In this document: one piece after another, positions 1-14,400 of the stretch
Position numbering within the stretch: position 1 is the first letter of the stretch
Layout: every line of letters starts with the position of its first letter
NCBI GenBank assembly: GCA_026419785.1
Contig: JAODTK010004821.1
Location: forward strand, 62,001-126,000
Direction of reading: 5' to 3'
DNA length: 64,000 bases
Source: Sclerodactyla briareus
Taxonomy: Eukaryota; Echinodermata; Holothuroidea; Dendrochirotida; Sclerodactylidae
Position numbers and translations under genes: made by a program
Notes under the pieces: model-generated
Database searches by the model: none
What the model saw: the letters and a program-made list of their open reading frames with translations, nothing else
What the model was told of the DNA's origin: nothing

Positions 1-203
1 TTGAACATTGTAATGACAGCTGGGTGGATGAAGCCTATACTCGATGTACCTCTTCTTTGGGAAGGGGGGTCAGCTAAAGGTCCGCAGAGGGGTCGCCGCA
101 GTCTCTGCTTCCCGGGTGGTCGTTTACGATCTGTTTGGATTTTCCCCTGTCGACAGAGAAGCACCGTGAGCGGTGAGTTGAGCAGATAGAGCTGACGTGC
201 CAG

Positions 204-311
204 AGAGTACAGATGCTGCGGGAGGCGAGAGAGGCGATCAAGGCCAGCAGATGGGCCCTCAACAGGACCCAAACAGGCAAACACCTGCTAGCAGCCCAGA
301 CACCCCAACAG
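204..311 (+). CDS. Possible upstream coding exon (CIZ1 5' part or another gene)
   Basis: There is an AG acceptor before 204 and a CAG/GTGACA donor at 311/312. The 108 nt between them are open as 36 codons, phase 0 to 0, ending in AAQTPQQ. A second open frame is rich in Q and P (GQQMGPQQDPNRQ), like the CIZ1 N-terminus. No motif proves membership, and no intervening exon was found before 2253. Confidence 0.27.
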
Positions 312-1883
312 GTGACAGAATCAAACATCACTTTATGGCTAAACAAAAAAAAAAAACCTACTCTGCTATCACAACCTCAGCCGACGGCCCGACTTAAGCC
401 TAAGAGATTGAAGGGCTTAGCTTGGGAGCAGAACAGGTGGCCAGATTGAGGCGGGTTTTCGGACTGTTCTGTGTAGGAGCGCCGTCACACGATAACGATA
501 GAATTCATCATTTCACAACACAAAAACCCATAGACGCTGGCACACATGAACGATAAACGTAAAATGTGGGTCGATTCCCGAGCGATGAACTATCCGATTA
601 AATCGCTGCGTGAATGTTTCATGCCACACTACAGCCCATTCAGCTCCCAACCGAGCTGCTTTTATCGCATTGTTACGTTAAGTTATCATCTTCATACAGT
701 GTGTCTGGAGCTTCAGTTGAATCGGCTAGGTCACAAGAGTGATTTTAGCTCCGTTTGGCACCATGAGCTGCGAAAAAACTTTCAGACATGTTGGGAAATG
801 GTACAATCAATTTCATGTTCTCACAAAATGGAGCGTTGTTCTATTCTCAGTGAAGTCCACCCATGCTAGGTCAGGCATTATGTACGAGGTGGGAATGCTT
901 TTTGTGTCTAGAACATCATACAGGAGGTTATGGGGAGAGTGCCATATGTTCCCCACGTCATAGGAAACCTGGAACACGCTTTCAAGGCAAGAAATTTCTT
1001 GCAATTCAGCAAAATTGTGTGAAGTTCTGAAAACTTCATTAAAAATTACAAGTGGAATAAAAAAATATGTGCAGAAGAGGAACCCCAATAGAATTGGGAG
1101 ATCATGCCCCCTCCTGGGTGGTTTGCTGCAGTGCGGTACTAAAATTTTTTCCTCTTCACTCAAATTGCCAGCTTGCTAAAACTAGGAGGTCCTCGAAAAA
1201 CACTTGATTTCTTGAAAGTACAGAGCTCTGAATGACTACAGGTGTAGGCGCTCTGCCCTCTACAATGTCTGTTGGAAGTGATATTGGGATCTGTAAGTCA
1301 GCCACACGAAAAATGACCCACTGGCAGCCTCTGTTAACCCCCCTCCCCCAGGCAATTCCCTCGGTAACAGTGGGAAGGACAGTGCAGTGGTCCTCAAACT
1401 TTTTTGGAACCTGACCTTCTGACACAAGTCCATTTAGTAGCATCGGTCGAATCTCATAGGTGCCCTTGTGCCCCTTCTGGAACCCATGCCCCTTATGGAT
1501 CCCCACACATCCTGTAGTGTTCATGCTCCGCTAGAGGAATTGAACCATAGCTTCTTTGGCACAGAGGCTCCTTGCATTTCCCACTTAGGTTCATGACCAT
1601 CTGGCTTACGGAATTGAGCGCGCGGCACAGGCAACTACTTTGGGCTTCGCTGCATTATGTAAGGCCCCTCCATGTGACTTCACTTTATTAGTCAGAGTTT
1701 TTTAACCAATTCGAATGTGCATATCTGTACCGTTACTGCCCACACCAATGTTGTTTCCAAAGTCCGTGTATCCAATTTTCCGACATAGCGCAAGTAAAGA
1801 AGAGGGTGCGGGGCCTAATGGTGTGTCGCCATATAGTCAAAATGGTGAATACTGTGTAACGTTCGGTCGAGTCTTATTCACTG
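312..1883. other. No recognised gene
   Basis: Only short chance frames occur. No splice-bounded exon or known repeat was recognised. Confidence 0.4.
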
Positions 1884-2130
1884 ACCGAGTTTTTGGCTGG
1901 ACAATTGTAGCGCGTCGGCCTTCCACCCGGGAAACCAAGGTTTGAATCCCGGTCAGTCATACCAGAGACTGAAAAATGGTGCCTGTTGCCTTCTCCGCTA
2001 GGGCTGCTCAGCACAAAGATGGGAGCGGGAAGAAACTGCTGTTCAGACATTACTGCCCTGTCATCTGACATTCACAGCAATGGGCTCTCGCTGAGGTGTC
2101 GGGATCATAGCCCCCCGAGCTAGGCGCTGT
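1884..2130 (+). repeat. tRNA-derived SINE
   Basis: GTAGCGCGTCGGCCTTCCAC followed by CCGGGAAACC and the B-box-like GGTTTGAATCC is the anticodon to T-arm part of a tRNA-like head, as in many invertebrate SINEs. A non-tRNA body of about 170 bp follows. It is not a functional tRNA: the acceptor stem is missing. Confidence 0.7.
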
Positions 2131-2252
2131 CACAGTGTGTGCTCCAATTCTTTATTTTCAGTACCATTGTACTCCGAACATTATGTACCTACCTGCATAA
2201 AAGCATAATGTTTTTCTTTTGTGTATCTTCCGATGATTCTGCATCACAACAG

Positions 2253-2440
2253 CCAGCCATGAGGGGGTCCCCATGCGCACGGCAGTGGTATCACCATGCA
2301 GCCGGGCGTTGGTATCCCGAGCCTCCCTGTCCCGATGCCAAGGTTATCCCCGCCTCCCACCGGAGGGCTAGAGGCTCGACCGAGTTCCTCATGGAGAAGG
2401 TCAAGATCCAGCAGGCGCTCCTGGCACAACAGTCGTCGTC
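2253..2440 (+). CDS. CIZ1: CIZ1-like exon, Pro/Gln-rich N-terminal region
   Basis: Acceptor CACAACAG/CC and consensus donor /GTAAGT bound this exon. The frame leading into the donor ends FLMEKVKIQQALLAQQSSS, similar in kind to the LLNGSMLQRALLLQQ stretch of human CIZ1. A second frame in the first half reads GVGIPSLPVPMPRLSPPP, which looks more like the family's proline-rich N-terminus than the frame at the donor. A one-base break inside the exon is therefore likely. It ends in phase 2, and the next exon supplies the matching single base (TC/T, Ser). Confidence 0.65.
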
Positions 2441-5400
2441 GTAAGTATGAAAGAATCGGGGCATACGCTGATAGCGTGGCATTGCTACTGTACCCGTAAG
2501 GAGGACAAATTTCAGATGGGGCTTCAGACGGAGGATCGAAATTAGACGAGAAGATAATTCATGACCTAACTTGGATCAACTGATATTAACCTTGCTACCA
2601 TCGGTATGATCATCATTAAAATGCATAAATCAATCCCAGAAAGCCCCTAGTCACATTGACTTTGTATCTTATTTTATTAATTTATTTTAAGTAGGAGAAA
2701 ACCCTCTAAAGCATTGTTTCCCAACCTGGAGTGTGACCCCACCTTGGGTCGTAATCAATTTCGTGGGGTCGTTTTAAAATGGATGTTCCAAAACATATAA
2801 ACAAATCTGAGGGTACCCAAAATTCCGATTTGGACGGGTGCAGTCAAGTTCACTATATTGTATTCACATACAACTACAGTACTGTACCACAGGTCCATGT
2901 GGTGCACAATATAGCGTGTAGTAGTACACTTCATTATTCCGGAGACCAACTTGGGGTCGCCCGGATGGCGCTAATGAAATTGGGTCCCCTGCTTGAAAAT
3001 TTGGGAACAACTGCGTCTAAGGGAGACAACACTTATGGATCACTTATAGATAGACTAACTTTATAACAACCAAACAAAAACCTGGGGAGGAGCGCTATAC
3101 AGGCAGTTGTCCCTGAACTCCACAGAAGTTACCCTGATCATGAGGATTTGTACAAACACTGGCAATCCCTCAGACTATGCAGTGGTATCTACAGTGCCGG
3201 TGGTTCTAAATCCCAATTAGCACCTGGGTGGAGATGGGCAGAGGAGATGAAATGGCTTGCTCCGGGAAAACTCAACCCCACCTAGCATGCTGTCCTGGAA
3301 TTGAAAAAACAACAACCCAATTTTAGATCTCTAGGCTGTGCTGGCCTATGGGCTCCTAAGCCAAATTCTTCCACCTGTTTGTGGGAATTGTACCAACTCA
3401 TTGAAGTCAGTTGGCCAAGTGTCTGTCTGTAGCCACATGGGCACAACAGAAATAAGAAGGGTGATGCATTTGCCAATGAAGCACTCCAATTGTCTCTGCG
3501 GAAATGTTGCCCTAAGAACAACAGCTACATTGAAATTTTCATCTATTCACTCAAGAGGTAAGACTGGGCTGATGCAGCTGGCACTCAGTTCTGGACCACT
3601 GAGATGTATCGGCAATTCGCCCTGTCCTCAAAATGTGTCCAACCTTTGTTTTTCCAATGTTTGATATATTGCTACCTCAATGTCGCAACTATCAGTAATC
3701 TAATATAGTTTGCAATAACGTTGAATATAGTTTGCAATAATATGACAATATTCGAAATATTCAGTTTCACAAATCTCCCGTTTTCACTGTCCTTGTAGAA
3801 GGGAAACAGCAGCAGCATCTCGTGTAACAATGTGTCAGTCAACAGCTATATGCGCTTACAGCATCTGCATGATCCATGACCTGTTCATATCCTATCCAAT
3901 TATTTTCTGATTCAAGCAGCTGGAGCAATCCGGGAAATCATTTCCCTGGTAGGGTTAGTGAAGTCCCACTGCAGTGAATGTACATATGAACTTTTACCCT
4001 AAACAAACTTTAGTTCAGAAGGTGGTATCAGCGGTGGATAAATGCTGAGGCATTAATTTCGGGAAAGAAAAATCGTCCTAGGTGCATGAACAGTAACCAA
4101 GACAGCATGACTAATTTGTTACAAAGTTCAGTGATCTATAAAATGAACCATTTTGTATTTCGGCATGATTATAATTGGAGGAATGGTTATATTTTCGGAC
4201 ATAATAGCGCGACTTATCAACCATGTGATGTCCGGATTGACTGATGTGCGACATATCAATACATTGATACGTCCCATATACAGAGGTCTGCTTCAGTCAG
4301 GAAACAATTGATGCTTTCCGTTTCACAGGTAATTTTTGTTTTCCCCACAACTTGGAGATGCCTAGTTCTTTGCCTAGATGCCAGTTTTAAGATTAGGAGG
4401 ATTTCTCAAACTATTTTTAACTTGAACATTTGTAGTTAGTGCATCTTTCTCATCTTTAACAGTGGCCAAGGACAGAAGAAGAATCAAAACCAGAATCGCA
4501 ACCAGAACCGCAATAAAAATCAAACCGTAATAGAAACCAGAATAGGAACCGCAACCAGAATCAGAAACAAAACCGCAACCAGAACCAGAAAACCGCAACC
4601 AAAATCAGGGCCAGAATCAGAACCGGAAACAGAAACAGGATCAGAACCGCAACCAGAGACGCAAGAGCCGTTGGTCATCCCCCGATGAGAAAGAAGAGTT
4701 ATCCGCCAGTCCGCATGCAGCCAGGGAACCGGCAGCAGAACAGGAGTCAGTCGAGGAACCGCAACGACCCCCAGAACAGAGACGTGAGTTACCTGGCTTG
4801 CTGAATAGTCAACATTTAGCAGAAGTTCTGTTGTCTTTCTCTCAACCAAAGTGACCATCAACACTACCACCCCACTACAAGCAATCCTCTCTCCATAGAA
4901 TAATGTTTTTTTCGAAGTGAAAATGGTGTGTGAATTTCAATAGAAAACAACGATTATTTGCGAGGTTTTGCAGTATGACATCATTATTATTGTATGATGG
5001 TATGCGTTTCGTCTTCAAAGGACTCGTAACCGCCGTAACTGAAAGGCCCCTTGAACTTTGGTTGTACTGACGCATGCACTTTTACTCAAGCTAATATATC
5101 ATCCTCTTTAATAATTCATCTCCTGGCCGTTGTCCCTTTAATGTTTCGCATTTCCCTGTGCTACTCGCATAGAGTTGTGAATATTCCTCGATCAGTGTCA
5201 AGTTGAAATATCTTGTTAAACTCTCCTGATTGTCACTCCATGAATATATGTTACGTTATATACGTTAATCAAATGCACCATAGCAGGGTCAATGCATGAG
5301 CAGATTTAAATAATTAAACTTGACCGCGTGCAGTCAACCCATGTGTGAGTACCAGTTGGCCGTGACACGTACGCGCTTGTGCCGAGTTGAAGCGTGCATC

Positions 5401-8400
5401 ATTGGCCAACACGCACAGTGAAGGGGAAATTCTATCAATTGAAACAAATATCCACGCGTCCAGTTTGCGAGTTGTTGTAACAGTCGTCAGTTACAACACT
5501 GAAATCAAGGAGCGTTGAACACATGGTGTGATTGGCCCCTCTAATCTGAAGAATTCTGATGAATTTTGAACGTGGAGATGGTATGCTGAGCAATTAACCA
5601 CTGGCATGTACGGATGAGGACTAGAGGGCCCGCTATTAGATTTTGTGTAGGACGCATCACATTGAGTACAAAGTCATCTAACAAAAGACTAGGCTTATCA
5701 AGGAACTCTGGCAGTAATAGTTACAGATAGCACCAGTGATAACTTGCTCTCTCTTCTTGACTAGTGCTCAGACGATATCAAGGCAGAGGTAGAGGTGTAC
5801 CTAATCTCGACCTGCAACCAGGACCATTGTTTTTTCACTCCCCTCCCGAAATATTCTCCCGCCTCCTCAGAATCTGAGGGCCGGGAATTGTGCCCAATGT
5901 TTACTGCCATAGCCAACCGACGAGACTTTTGCAAAATATCCCTAACCAACCCCCAACCCAAAGCCCCACTGCACCACAGCTGAATCATGAAGTGAAGACC
6001 AAGTCTTGCCATCATGCAACTGCAGCGTCAATGTGTTACCAATTTGCCATTGCCACTCTTCTGCCCTAATTAGGTTCTTCTGTGTCCTACTCATAACCCT
6101 GCTGATGTTGTTCCAACACCTCACAGCAAATTTGACTACTTAGCTGGATACGAAACTTATTGATAGCTACAGCCAATGCTAATTTCTAGGAAAATCTGCT
6201 TGACGGTTCGGATTCTATGTCTAGTCAATTACTTCCAAATCTCCAAAACGTGTATTAGCTACAGCGATTCTACCCTCTAGAACAGCCTGCTCGACGATGC
6301 GTGCTCTCCGCTTCTGTACATTCTGAAGACTGCATGCTTAGGTGTACTTTTGTTGTCCTAATCTGCCCACTGGTCCTCACCTCTGCCCATTTGTTCCAAC
6401 CCACTCATGGTACTGTGATGATGTATTTTGGAGGTTTCCTAAAGTGGTCACATGGTCATGCAACCGGTCATCTTTGAAACTGGCACAGATGAAAAGAGGA
6501 CCTCACAACCAAAATTTGGATTCTGTCCTGTTACCTTGTCAAGTTATTTATTCCACCAAATTGGAATTTCACCTACTGATGACGTCACCAGAGTAATAGA
6601 TGGCGGAGGTCGCCCGTTTACTTCACACAGTAAATGCTGATATTTTGCACCATCATACCAGAAAAATATTAGTTTATATTTATAAATGAAATTAATGAAA
6701 TTATTTTTTCATATCTTGTGACAAAAATCCAAGTTTATCGGCGAGAATCTAAGATTTTTGGTCGAATACCAAGTTAATTTCCGAGATACCAAGTTTTATC
6801 GCCGAGAAACCAAGTTCGATGTCACCTATGGCAAGCCAATTGCCCAATAATTCGAAAACCAAGTTTATCGACCGATAAACCAAGTTTCCAATCAGACCCC
6901 ATTGTTAGTTTCTTTGTCACTAGTTGGTAAAATACATGTTTCGGATTGACTCTGTATTACACAGGTCCCGTGTTACTCTCGTGACGTCCCCGGCACATTG
7001 CATACTAGCAGAATTGTCTCCTTTTTCACCCTCAACGGCTGGACTTCCTCTGAGTTTTGGGTTTCCTAAATATACTAGGTATAGGAAACCCAAATATCAG
7101 AAGTTAGGTTTACATGACCATTGTACTTAACACATGATGGCCTGTATTGGAATGTGGACCCTAATGAAATGTGGAACATCAGCATGTTCTCCTCTTTGCA
7201 TTGTTTTCTCTGTACAGAGTATGCACAATATAAGAGAAGTTTTCAATGCTCGCGACAGTCGGTAATTCCCATTCTAGTGACCTGAAGGCCAAAGATCTGT
7301 GGTTCGCTATGTGCCAACCAGCAATTCATCGAGTAGTTACTCGTCCATGGTGATCACTGTTAAACTTTTAAAGGCTCACTTCAGGAAATAAATGAGGAGC
7401 CCCATTTATGTACTACTGGGTTCGCACATTACTGCAGTTATGTTCTTCTTGATTGTTTTAGTACTCACATATTAGTTGGAGCCGCATTTATGACTTCTGA
7501 GCATTGTTTGAGGACAGAGCCATCTCTCATTCAGGACTTCGCAACTTTGTCACCATGGGATCGGGTCAGAGACTGCTCCTTCTACAACAACCTCTTTTCG
7601 AGAATGTCTGCTCGGTATCGGAATCTGAAAAATGATGATTTTGAACAATTTCATTCTCCCTCTCCCGCTGTGGCCTTTTGCATGATGGGGAAGCCCCATC
7701 TTCACTCTGCACTTCTGTGAGTGTTTCTACCGATCACTGATAATATTCTACAGTTAATTTATCCTCACCGATAGAGCCGCAACAACTCGCAGAACCGCAA
7801 TCAATCTGGGAACCGGGCCGCCAATGATCGTAAGCGCCAGCTGAGTGAGAGCCCACAGGGCACCAAACTCAGCCAGGCCAGTGCCACTGGCTCCAGGACC
7901 ACCCCCAGGAAGAAGACAGGGGGCGCAGCTGGTGACGAGGCCGCACCCCCGACCGAACTCTATGACCCGCTGCACCCAACGTACTATGATGACGGGTCCG
8001 GGGCGCCCAGTCGTAAACGCAAGAAGAGCGAGAGCAAGGAGCTCCAAGTACGGATCGAGCAGGGCAAGCAGACGCGCGATGTCATCGACCCGCCAGTCAA
8101 GGAGGTGAGGAACGCTGGTGAATTTTTCAGATGAATCAGGTAGGAGCCTACAAGGGGCTCATTCCCAAGGCAAAATGTTGATCTTTGAGTGCTGAATGGG
8201 CTGGGGTGCAACGTGCAAAGGTAAAAGTTGTTAATGTAAATTTTCCAGCTTTGGAGTGAGCAGCTCAACTAGTCCCATGTCTCTCCGTCTGTTAGTTGGT
8301 TTTCTTTGTCCCACTTGTCCATTTCAATCATTCTCACTTCATGTCTTCACAGGCTATATGGCTCACCATATAAGATAACCACACCTTCCTCTTTATGGTT

Positions 8401-11400
8401 TACAACATGCTGTGGTGATTTTGGCGAACCTCTTGTTGTTAGGTTTGGGGCCAAGAATGATTCGCAAGAAAACTGTGAAAGCTCGAACAATTTCACTTTG
8501 AATGAGACAAATTGTGAAGAATAGTTTGCAGAACATCCATCTTTGGCTATTCCTATCAGTGTGGTTGGTCCTGGCTTTGCATGACAGGTAATATTTCCTA
8601 CCGGGTGAGTCTAAATTTTGATTTAATTGCCTGATTGTGGTTTCTATAAAGATTTTTGCTACAGCAATTTGTCGCAGAAACTATTCCATTTTTGTCTCTC
8701 CTGAACTAAGTACAGGAAGAGAACTAGAGATTACTTTGTGTGTGTGTGCATGTGTTTTGTGTGACCGCTTAAGCAGACTGTCACGAAAACTGTAAAACAA
8801 TTTGATTAGATCTGATTAGATTTTGGGCATGATGATCACTTATCGAGTTGGGGTAATTCTCTATAGCAAGAATATGGACAAACTGTAGAAGTTACAGTTA
8901 TGTAGATGTTGGGTAGATCAACTTGATTAAAGTTTCAGTGTGTAATATGCTCATTATAATAATGATAATTAATGCAAAATTAAGAAGTTCGTTGAATTGC
9001 CCCGAATATGGTCTACCTTTAGTTCCAAGATATTTTAACATAAATTCAGGTGACTGGGATCATTCATTGTGACTAATTTGCTTATCTATGCAAATTTGTC
9101 GAGTTTGTTGGCAGCGTTCGAAATAGCTGGTGCAGCATCGCTAAATTCGCCTTGAATGGGCCATTGGCACATTTTGGAAGTGCATAGCTGTCAGTATGTA
9201 CACAAAATATAGACAGCATACAAGTTTTACATTCCTTTCCAAATTGCTACACAAGTGTCCGGCACTACTTCAACCCTGTTCGTTGGATTTCAACACAACT
9301 CCAGGGACTTGGTTTACCTTGGTAATGAATAATTTAAAATGTGAGTTAAGGTTTTCAAGAATCTTATGTCTATTTTGCATAATTTAGACAAATTTTTGAG
9401 TTTGTTGGATTTTTCTGAAACGTTTTGGATGTTGTCCACTCAGCTTCGATCTTCTGAGATATTTGAAATTAGAGAAGGTGACACTGGAGGTCAAATTATG
9501 TGTTTAATTCTCATGGTCTTTAATTGTGTCACATTTTTACAAAGCAGGGACAGGGGAGACATTCAGTTCCCAATAATTCTGAGGTGTTCATGGGTTAGTG
9601 TGAAGCACTCAGAAGCTGGCAATCTATAGTCACTTCTATGACGCTCCTAATTTCTGCTGTTATGTCTGGTATATGCCTTAAGAAATGATGGCCACAGTCG
9701 ACTGAACCACAATCACTGTGAGAGGGTTTGTAAAGGGAATTCCCCTTCCAGAATAAAATTCCGGGGTCTAGCATATTGGTTGGTGGCCAGATTGAGTAAC
9801 TCAATATTTCAGCCATCCTCTGGGGCTATCGTAGGCTAGGGGTATATAGGCATATGGCCAAAGGGACCCGAAACATGCAAGTGAATAAGAACCCCACAAC
9901 AGGCACCGTGGGGATTACTCAACTACGGAATGACTGACCTACCTCTTCATCGCCTTCTCCTTAGATCTATAACGAGCCCTCCGTGCCGCCGGCCACCCAA
10001 CTGACGACATGATCAAGTGAATGCGACCGGGCATTGCCAGGTCGCTGGAGTGGGTATGCCACGCCTGCAGCGCCAAGTGTCCCGATGTCATGGTATGTTC
10101 CTCCAGGGGAAAACGGTCAGGGGCGTGACTCATTGTGATTCATTGGGCAGCGTGGAATGACCTCTGACCTGCAAACAATCTTGTGACAGTTCTTTGAATT
10201 ATGTGAACGTTCATTGGCCGTTAGTTTTGGGTAGCCTAAGCTGTTAGCCTAATTGAGAGAATTGGCAAATTACAATTGGCCTGTGGTGACTGTTTTCATT
10301 GTTTCTGTTAGCAAGATTGCACTCACAGAGATTATTTGTCTCAATTGACTTGTGAACCTGTGTGCAATCACTGTTACATTCAACCAAAATTCTTGTTTCA
10401 TTATTACTCTCAAATGTTTCTAGTTTCATGCAGTATGACCCATATCCCTATCCTGAGGTAAATGTTCACAGATGCATGAATGTGATCCCATAGTGGTATC
10501 ACTCTTGAATCTGGATTCTAATTGGGAATGCAGTTAAAGTACCGTCCTGCTTCCGAGTATGAATTTGGAGAAACTTTTGCCCGTCGAGCTGTTCCAGTAT
10601 GCTGGTAGGCAAGGTTGTTGTCACAAGACCATTTTCAGAGCTGAGTAACTTGTGACAGTGATGTGCTCCTGGGGGGGTGGGGCGTCCCCTTATAATTTCT
10701 TAAATCCTGATGGAACCTACATGCAAAATGGTGGCATTTAGAAAGGTTTCTGATCCTCAAAGTTACCCTCAGATACCTTTTTTTTTTTCGAACACTGAAT
10801 TTTCCTAGGATCTTTTTATTCAGTTTGGGTAGGAAATTTTTTTGCTGGCCCGGAAAGCTAAAAGTGACTTGAGTTCCGGGTAGAAATTTTGAGAGCCTGG
10901 TAGCACTGCCCGGCGTGGTGACAACCTTGCTGGTAGGGAATTCCAGCAAGATTTTGATTTATTCGTTTGCATTTTTTTACCTGACAGGCGTACCACAAGC
11001 ATATGATGGGTAAACGTCACCAGATCATGATGGTCCACCTCCTGAAGTCTGTGAAGCAAGCACCAAGGAAGCTTTGAAAGCCCTCCAAGCTGAGAACCAT
11101 CTGGCTTGGTCCATCATGGGTAGGTATCCTCCTCATTTACCCCATTGGCCCCCGTTTGGATGCGATCTCTAACTGCCCATCATTCCTCTGCTTAATTCTT
11201 GTTGCTGGTGTCTGCCTACCCACTCAGCTCTGATAATGAATATCCAGTGTTTGCACTGAAAGAGGAAAAACTGATCTCCGGCAGCAACTGGCCCCGGTCC
11301 GTCCACAGCAATGTAAGGGCTCGAGAGTCCTCAAGGTTCCACATCTTGACTACTGTAATGCTCTTTTAATTAATTTACCTGCCGCGTCTTCACTTCCACT

Positions 11401-14400
11401 TCAATCTATCCAGAAACAGGCTGCTGCTAAATTGATCTTGAATAAGAGAAAATACAACAGTGCCATTAGTGTTTGTGGAACTTGCATTGGCTACCCATTG
11501 CACAGCAGATTAAATGAGAAATTCTATGCCTTGGGTAAAATGAGTCCATAAACAAGCGCTCCTGAATATGCTCTAACACTATGCGACTAAGGAGCGTTTC
11601 CTCCCCTAGTAGAACTAAGGCAGCATCTCATCAAATTCGCTGTTTATTCTGAAGATGCGCACAAAACACTTTGGTAGCCAATGCTTTTTTCCGTGTGTGG
11701 GGCCAATCTCTGTGAGACGGTCTGCCGGCTCACTCGGTGATCCGGCATCTTGTCTTTCCTTCAGGAGGTCACTGAAGACTCATCTCTTCAGGGAAGCTTT
11801 CGGTGAGGTCCTTGCCTGTCGCTGTGCTTGTCCTTTGTCTTGCATTGTTTTGTCCTACTTTTTGTCTCATTTGTATTGCTGTTTCTATTTTCGTGATTTG
11901 TGTTGACACTATATTTTTTGTAAAGTGCCACAGAAATATTTTTATTTACGGCGCTATATAAATACTTTAAATAAATAAAATAAATCATTCTCATGAGTCT
12001 TGAGGATAGGAAATCACGGCTTGTTTTCCATTATTTCCATTCGCTCGATAGGTACGAGTCAGTCGTGCCACGACCGCTAGCAACATGGCTCATTTCTGCA
12101 AGCACTGTAGCGCTGTAATTTCTTCGGAACTTTGTGGACCATCTCCAGTCGGAGTTACACAAGGTGGGTCCGATACACGGGAATGAAGAGTTGGGTAAAA
12201 GTAGGTTAGAGTAAGCTAGTGTGGCAGGGCGAGGATTGTAGGAGTGTGTTGGGGGAGAGGGGGGAGGGCAGTGGCAGGGAGTGGTAGGTTTTAGGGGAAA
12301 AGGGACGTCCGGAGAAAGTACCCATTCATACTTCATACTGCTCCCCCTTAGCCATTTTACGTCTAGTGTGCAAGAATAATAATCAGGATGGACTGCCAAG
12401 GACCCAGTTAGCGTTAATGGCTGTCAAGAGACAATATTGGAGCATCTCTATTATCTAGTTTTCAACGTTGGTTCTGTTAAGGAACCCACAACCCTGGAAG
12501 GGCTTCATTTATTTTGGTGATGCATGTATGTTCTTGTACTCATTGCGACTTTTACTTTACTTCTCAAGTCACAAAAATGTGAGGTATTGAAATTTCATAT
12601 CAGGTAAGATAATATTTGCCCTTGAAAATATGAAAACATCACTGCCTAATGTTATAATATTACTGTCCAGTAGGGGTGAAATATTATTGGTTTGCTATTA
12701 TTCAGGGTGAGGAGAAAATGGTATGAAAGCAGAAATAAGGGACATCTGCCATTGTGCAAGGCCCCATTCGATATCACAGGCAAGACTGAGGGATTCTGCG
12801 TAATACAGAGTCAATGCCAATCATAGACTTTTGGAGAGTCCTATAAAGAATGAATTATGGTCACTGGGACCAGACTTAAGATAATTGTTTGTAAGAAGAA
12901 AATGTATTTTTTGTGCAAACTTCTTTCTGGCTGCATTTACCTGGCAGTCTATTGGTAGCCACTGGCACCGGGAATTGCACCCTAATCTTCCAGGTGGGAA
13001 GCTACCTCTTGGTTATCTGTGCCAGCCACCTCAGATAATTCCAGCCTATCCAGTCAAATCATCTGAAATGAGATTGTAGGGCATGCTAGGGTTTTATGTT
13101 TTCCAGTGGACCAATATAGACCACAAACCCTTCAGTAATTCTCGAATAAAGCATCTCTTATTAGTCTATTCAGTATTTTTTTCCCTCGTGTTCCACCCAT
13201 GTAGAGTTCGATTGCTGCCGAGGAGCAGAAGTGCAAGGTCTGCCACAAGGCCTTCCCGACACTGAAGAGCTTCATGGATCATTGCAATGGCATGGCCCAT
13301 AAGATGGTGAGTACAGGACAGCGCCAAAGAGATGACAGCTTGGACGCTGGAGGGCTCTAATCGATCCCGGGCAAGCGATGAGTATTTTGACAATGGTCAC
13401 ATAAATTGGACTTGGCTTCAGGTACTTTCTATTCGATGCATCCTGGAAGTCAAACCCACAAGACAAGATTTCAGCTGATCCCAATGTGCTAATAAGGCAC
13501 AATCTGATTTTTACAGGGAGAGGGATGTAGGGAATATTCACAAAATATTCAGGGATAATCCGCTATTTCAATTTGCAAGCATACTCTTCCTGTAATTTTC
13601 TGTTATCAAGGCACAAAATTGGCAGCATTCAAACCCTCCCTGTAGTCTGGCAGAGGCCTGCCGCTCCCCCCTCCCTCCTGGCATCATAATTCCTGCAATT
13701 CACGGAAGTAGATTGAGATAACTCAACACGGAGGGAACATGATCGAACCTTCATGTTTGGGGTGAGCGTTTCGGTATGTTGTCTTTGCTGATTGGCACAC
13801 TCACCGCCCCCTTTTATTCTTTGATGTCAGGCAAGGCAAGTACAATATCACTGGGGTAAACGATTTCAGGGACTGATAGTCACTCGCTTGAGTGGGCATG
13901 TTGAGCCGTGACGGATTCATGGTTTGTTATGGTTACAGTCCTGGAGGCTTTAAAGGACAACTGTTAAAGGACAAAGTTCCTATGTGGGGTTATCGGCCTT
14001 CAAAGTTGGGGCCATTATGCAGAGAAATTGGGGACAATCCCAATTAAAATAATGCATGACGCAACAATTGGACAACCCACGCGGGGAAGGGAAGTTACGT
14101 CAGTATTTCATGTTTCATTTTGTGGAATAAGTTAACATTTAGCAGAAGTACTGTTTTTCTCTCACCAAAAGTAACCATCAACACCTACCAGCCATCCACA
14201 GCAATCCTCTCTCATAGACTAAATGCTTTTCAAAGTGAAATAATGTGTGCATTTCAATAGAAAACAAAGATTGTTTGCAGGGCTGTGCAGGTAGTGGTAC
14301 ATCTATTTTATATGATTGCATCAGTGATACCACTAGTTGGTGTTTGCATAGTACAAGACAGACAAGGCATGATGGGATGCTTTTTGATCTTGTGCAATAC

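Noticed and set aside
1884-2130. Functional tRNA gene
   Set aside because: Only the anticodon to T-arm part is tRNA-like, with a long non-tRNA tail: a SINE.
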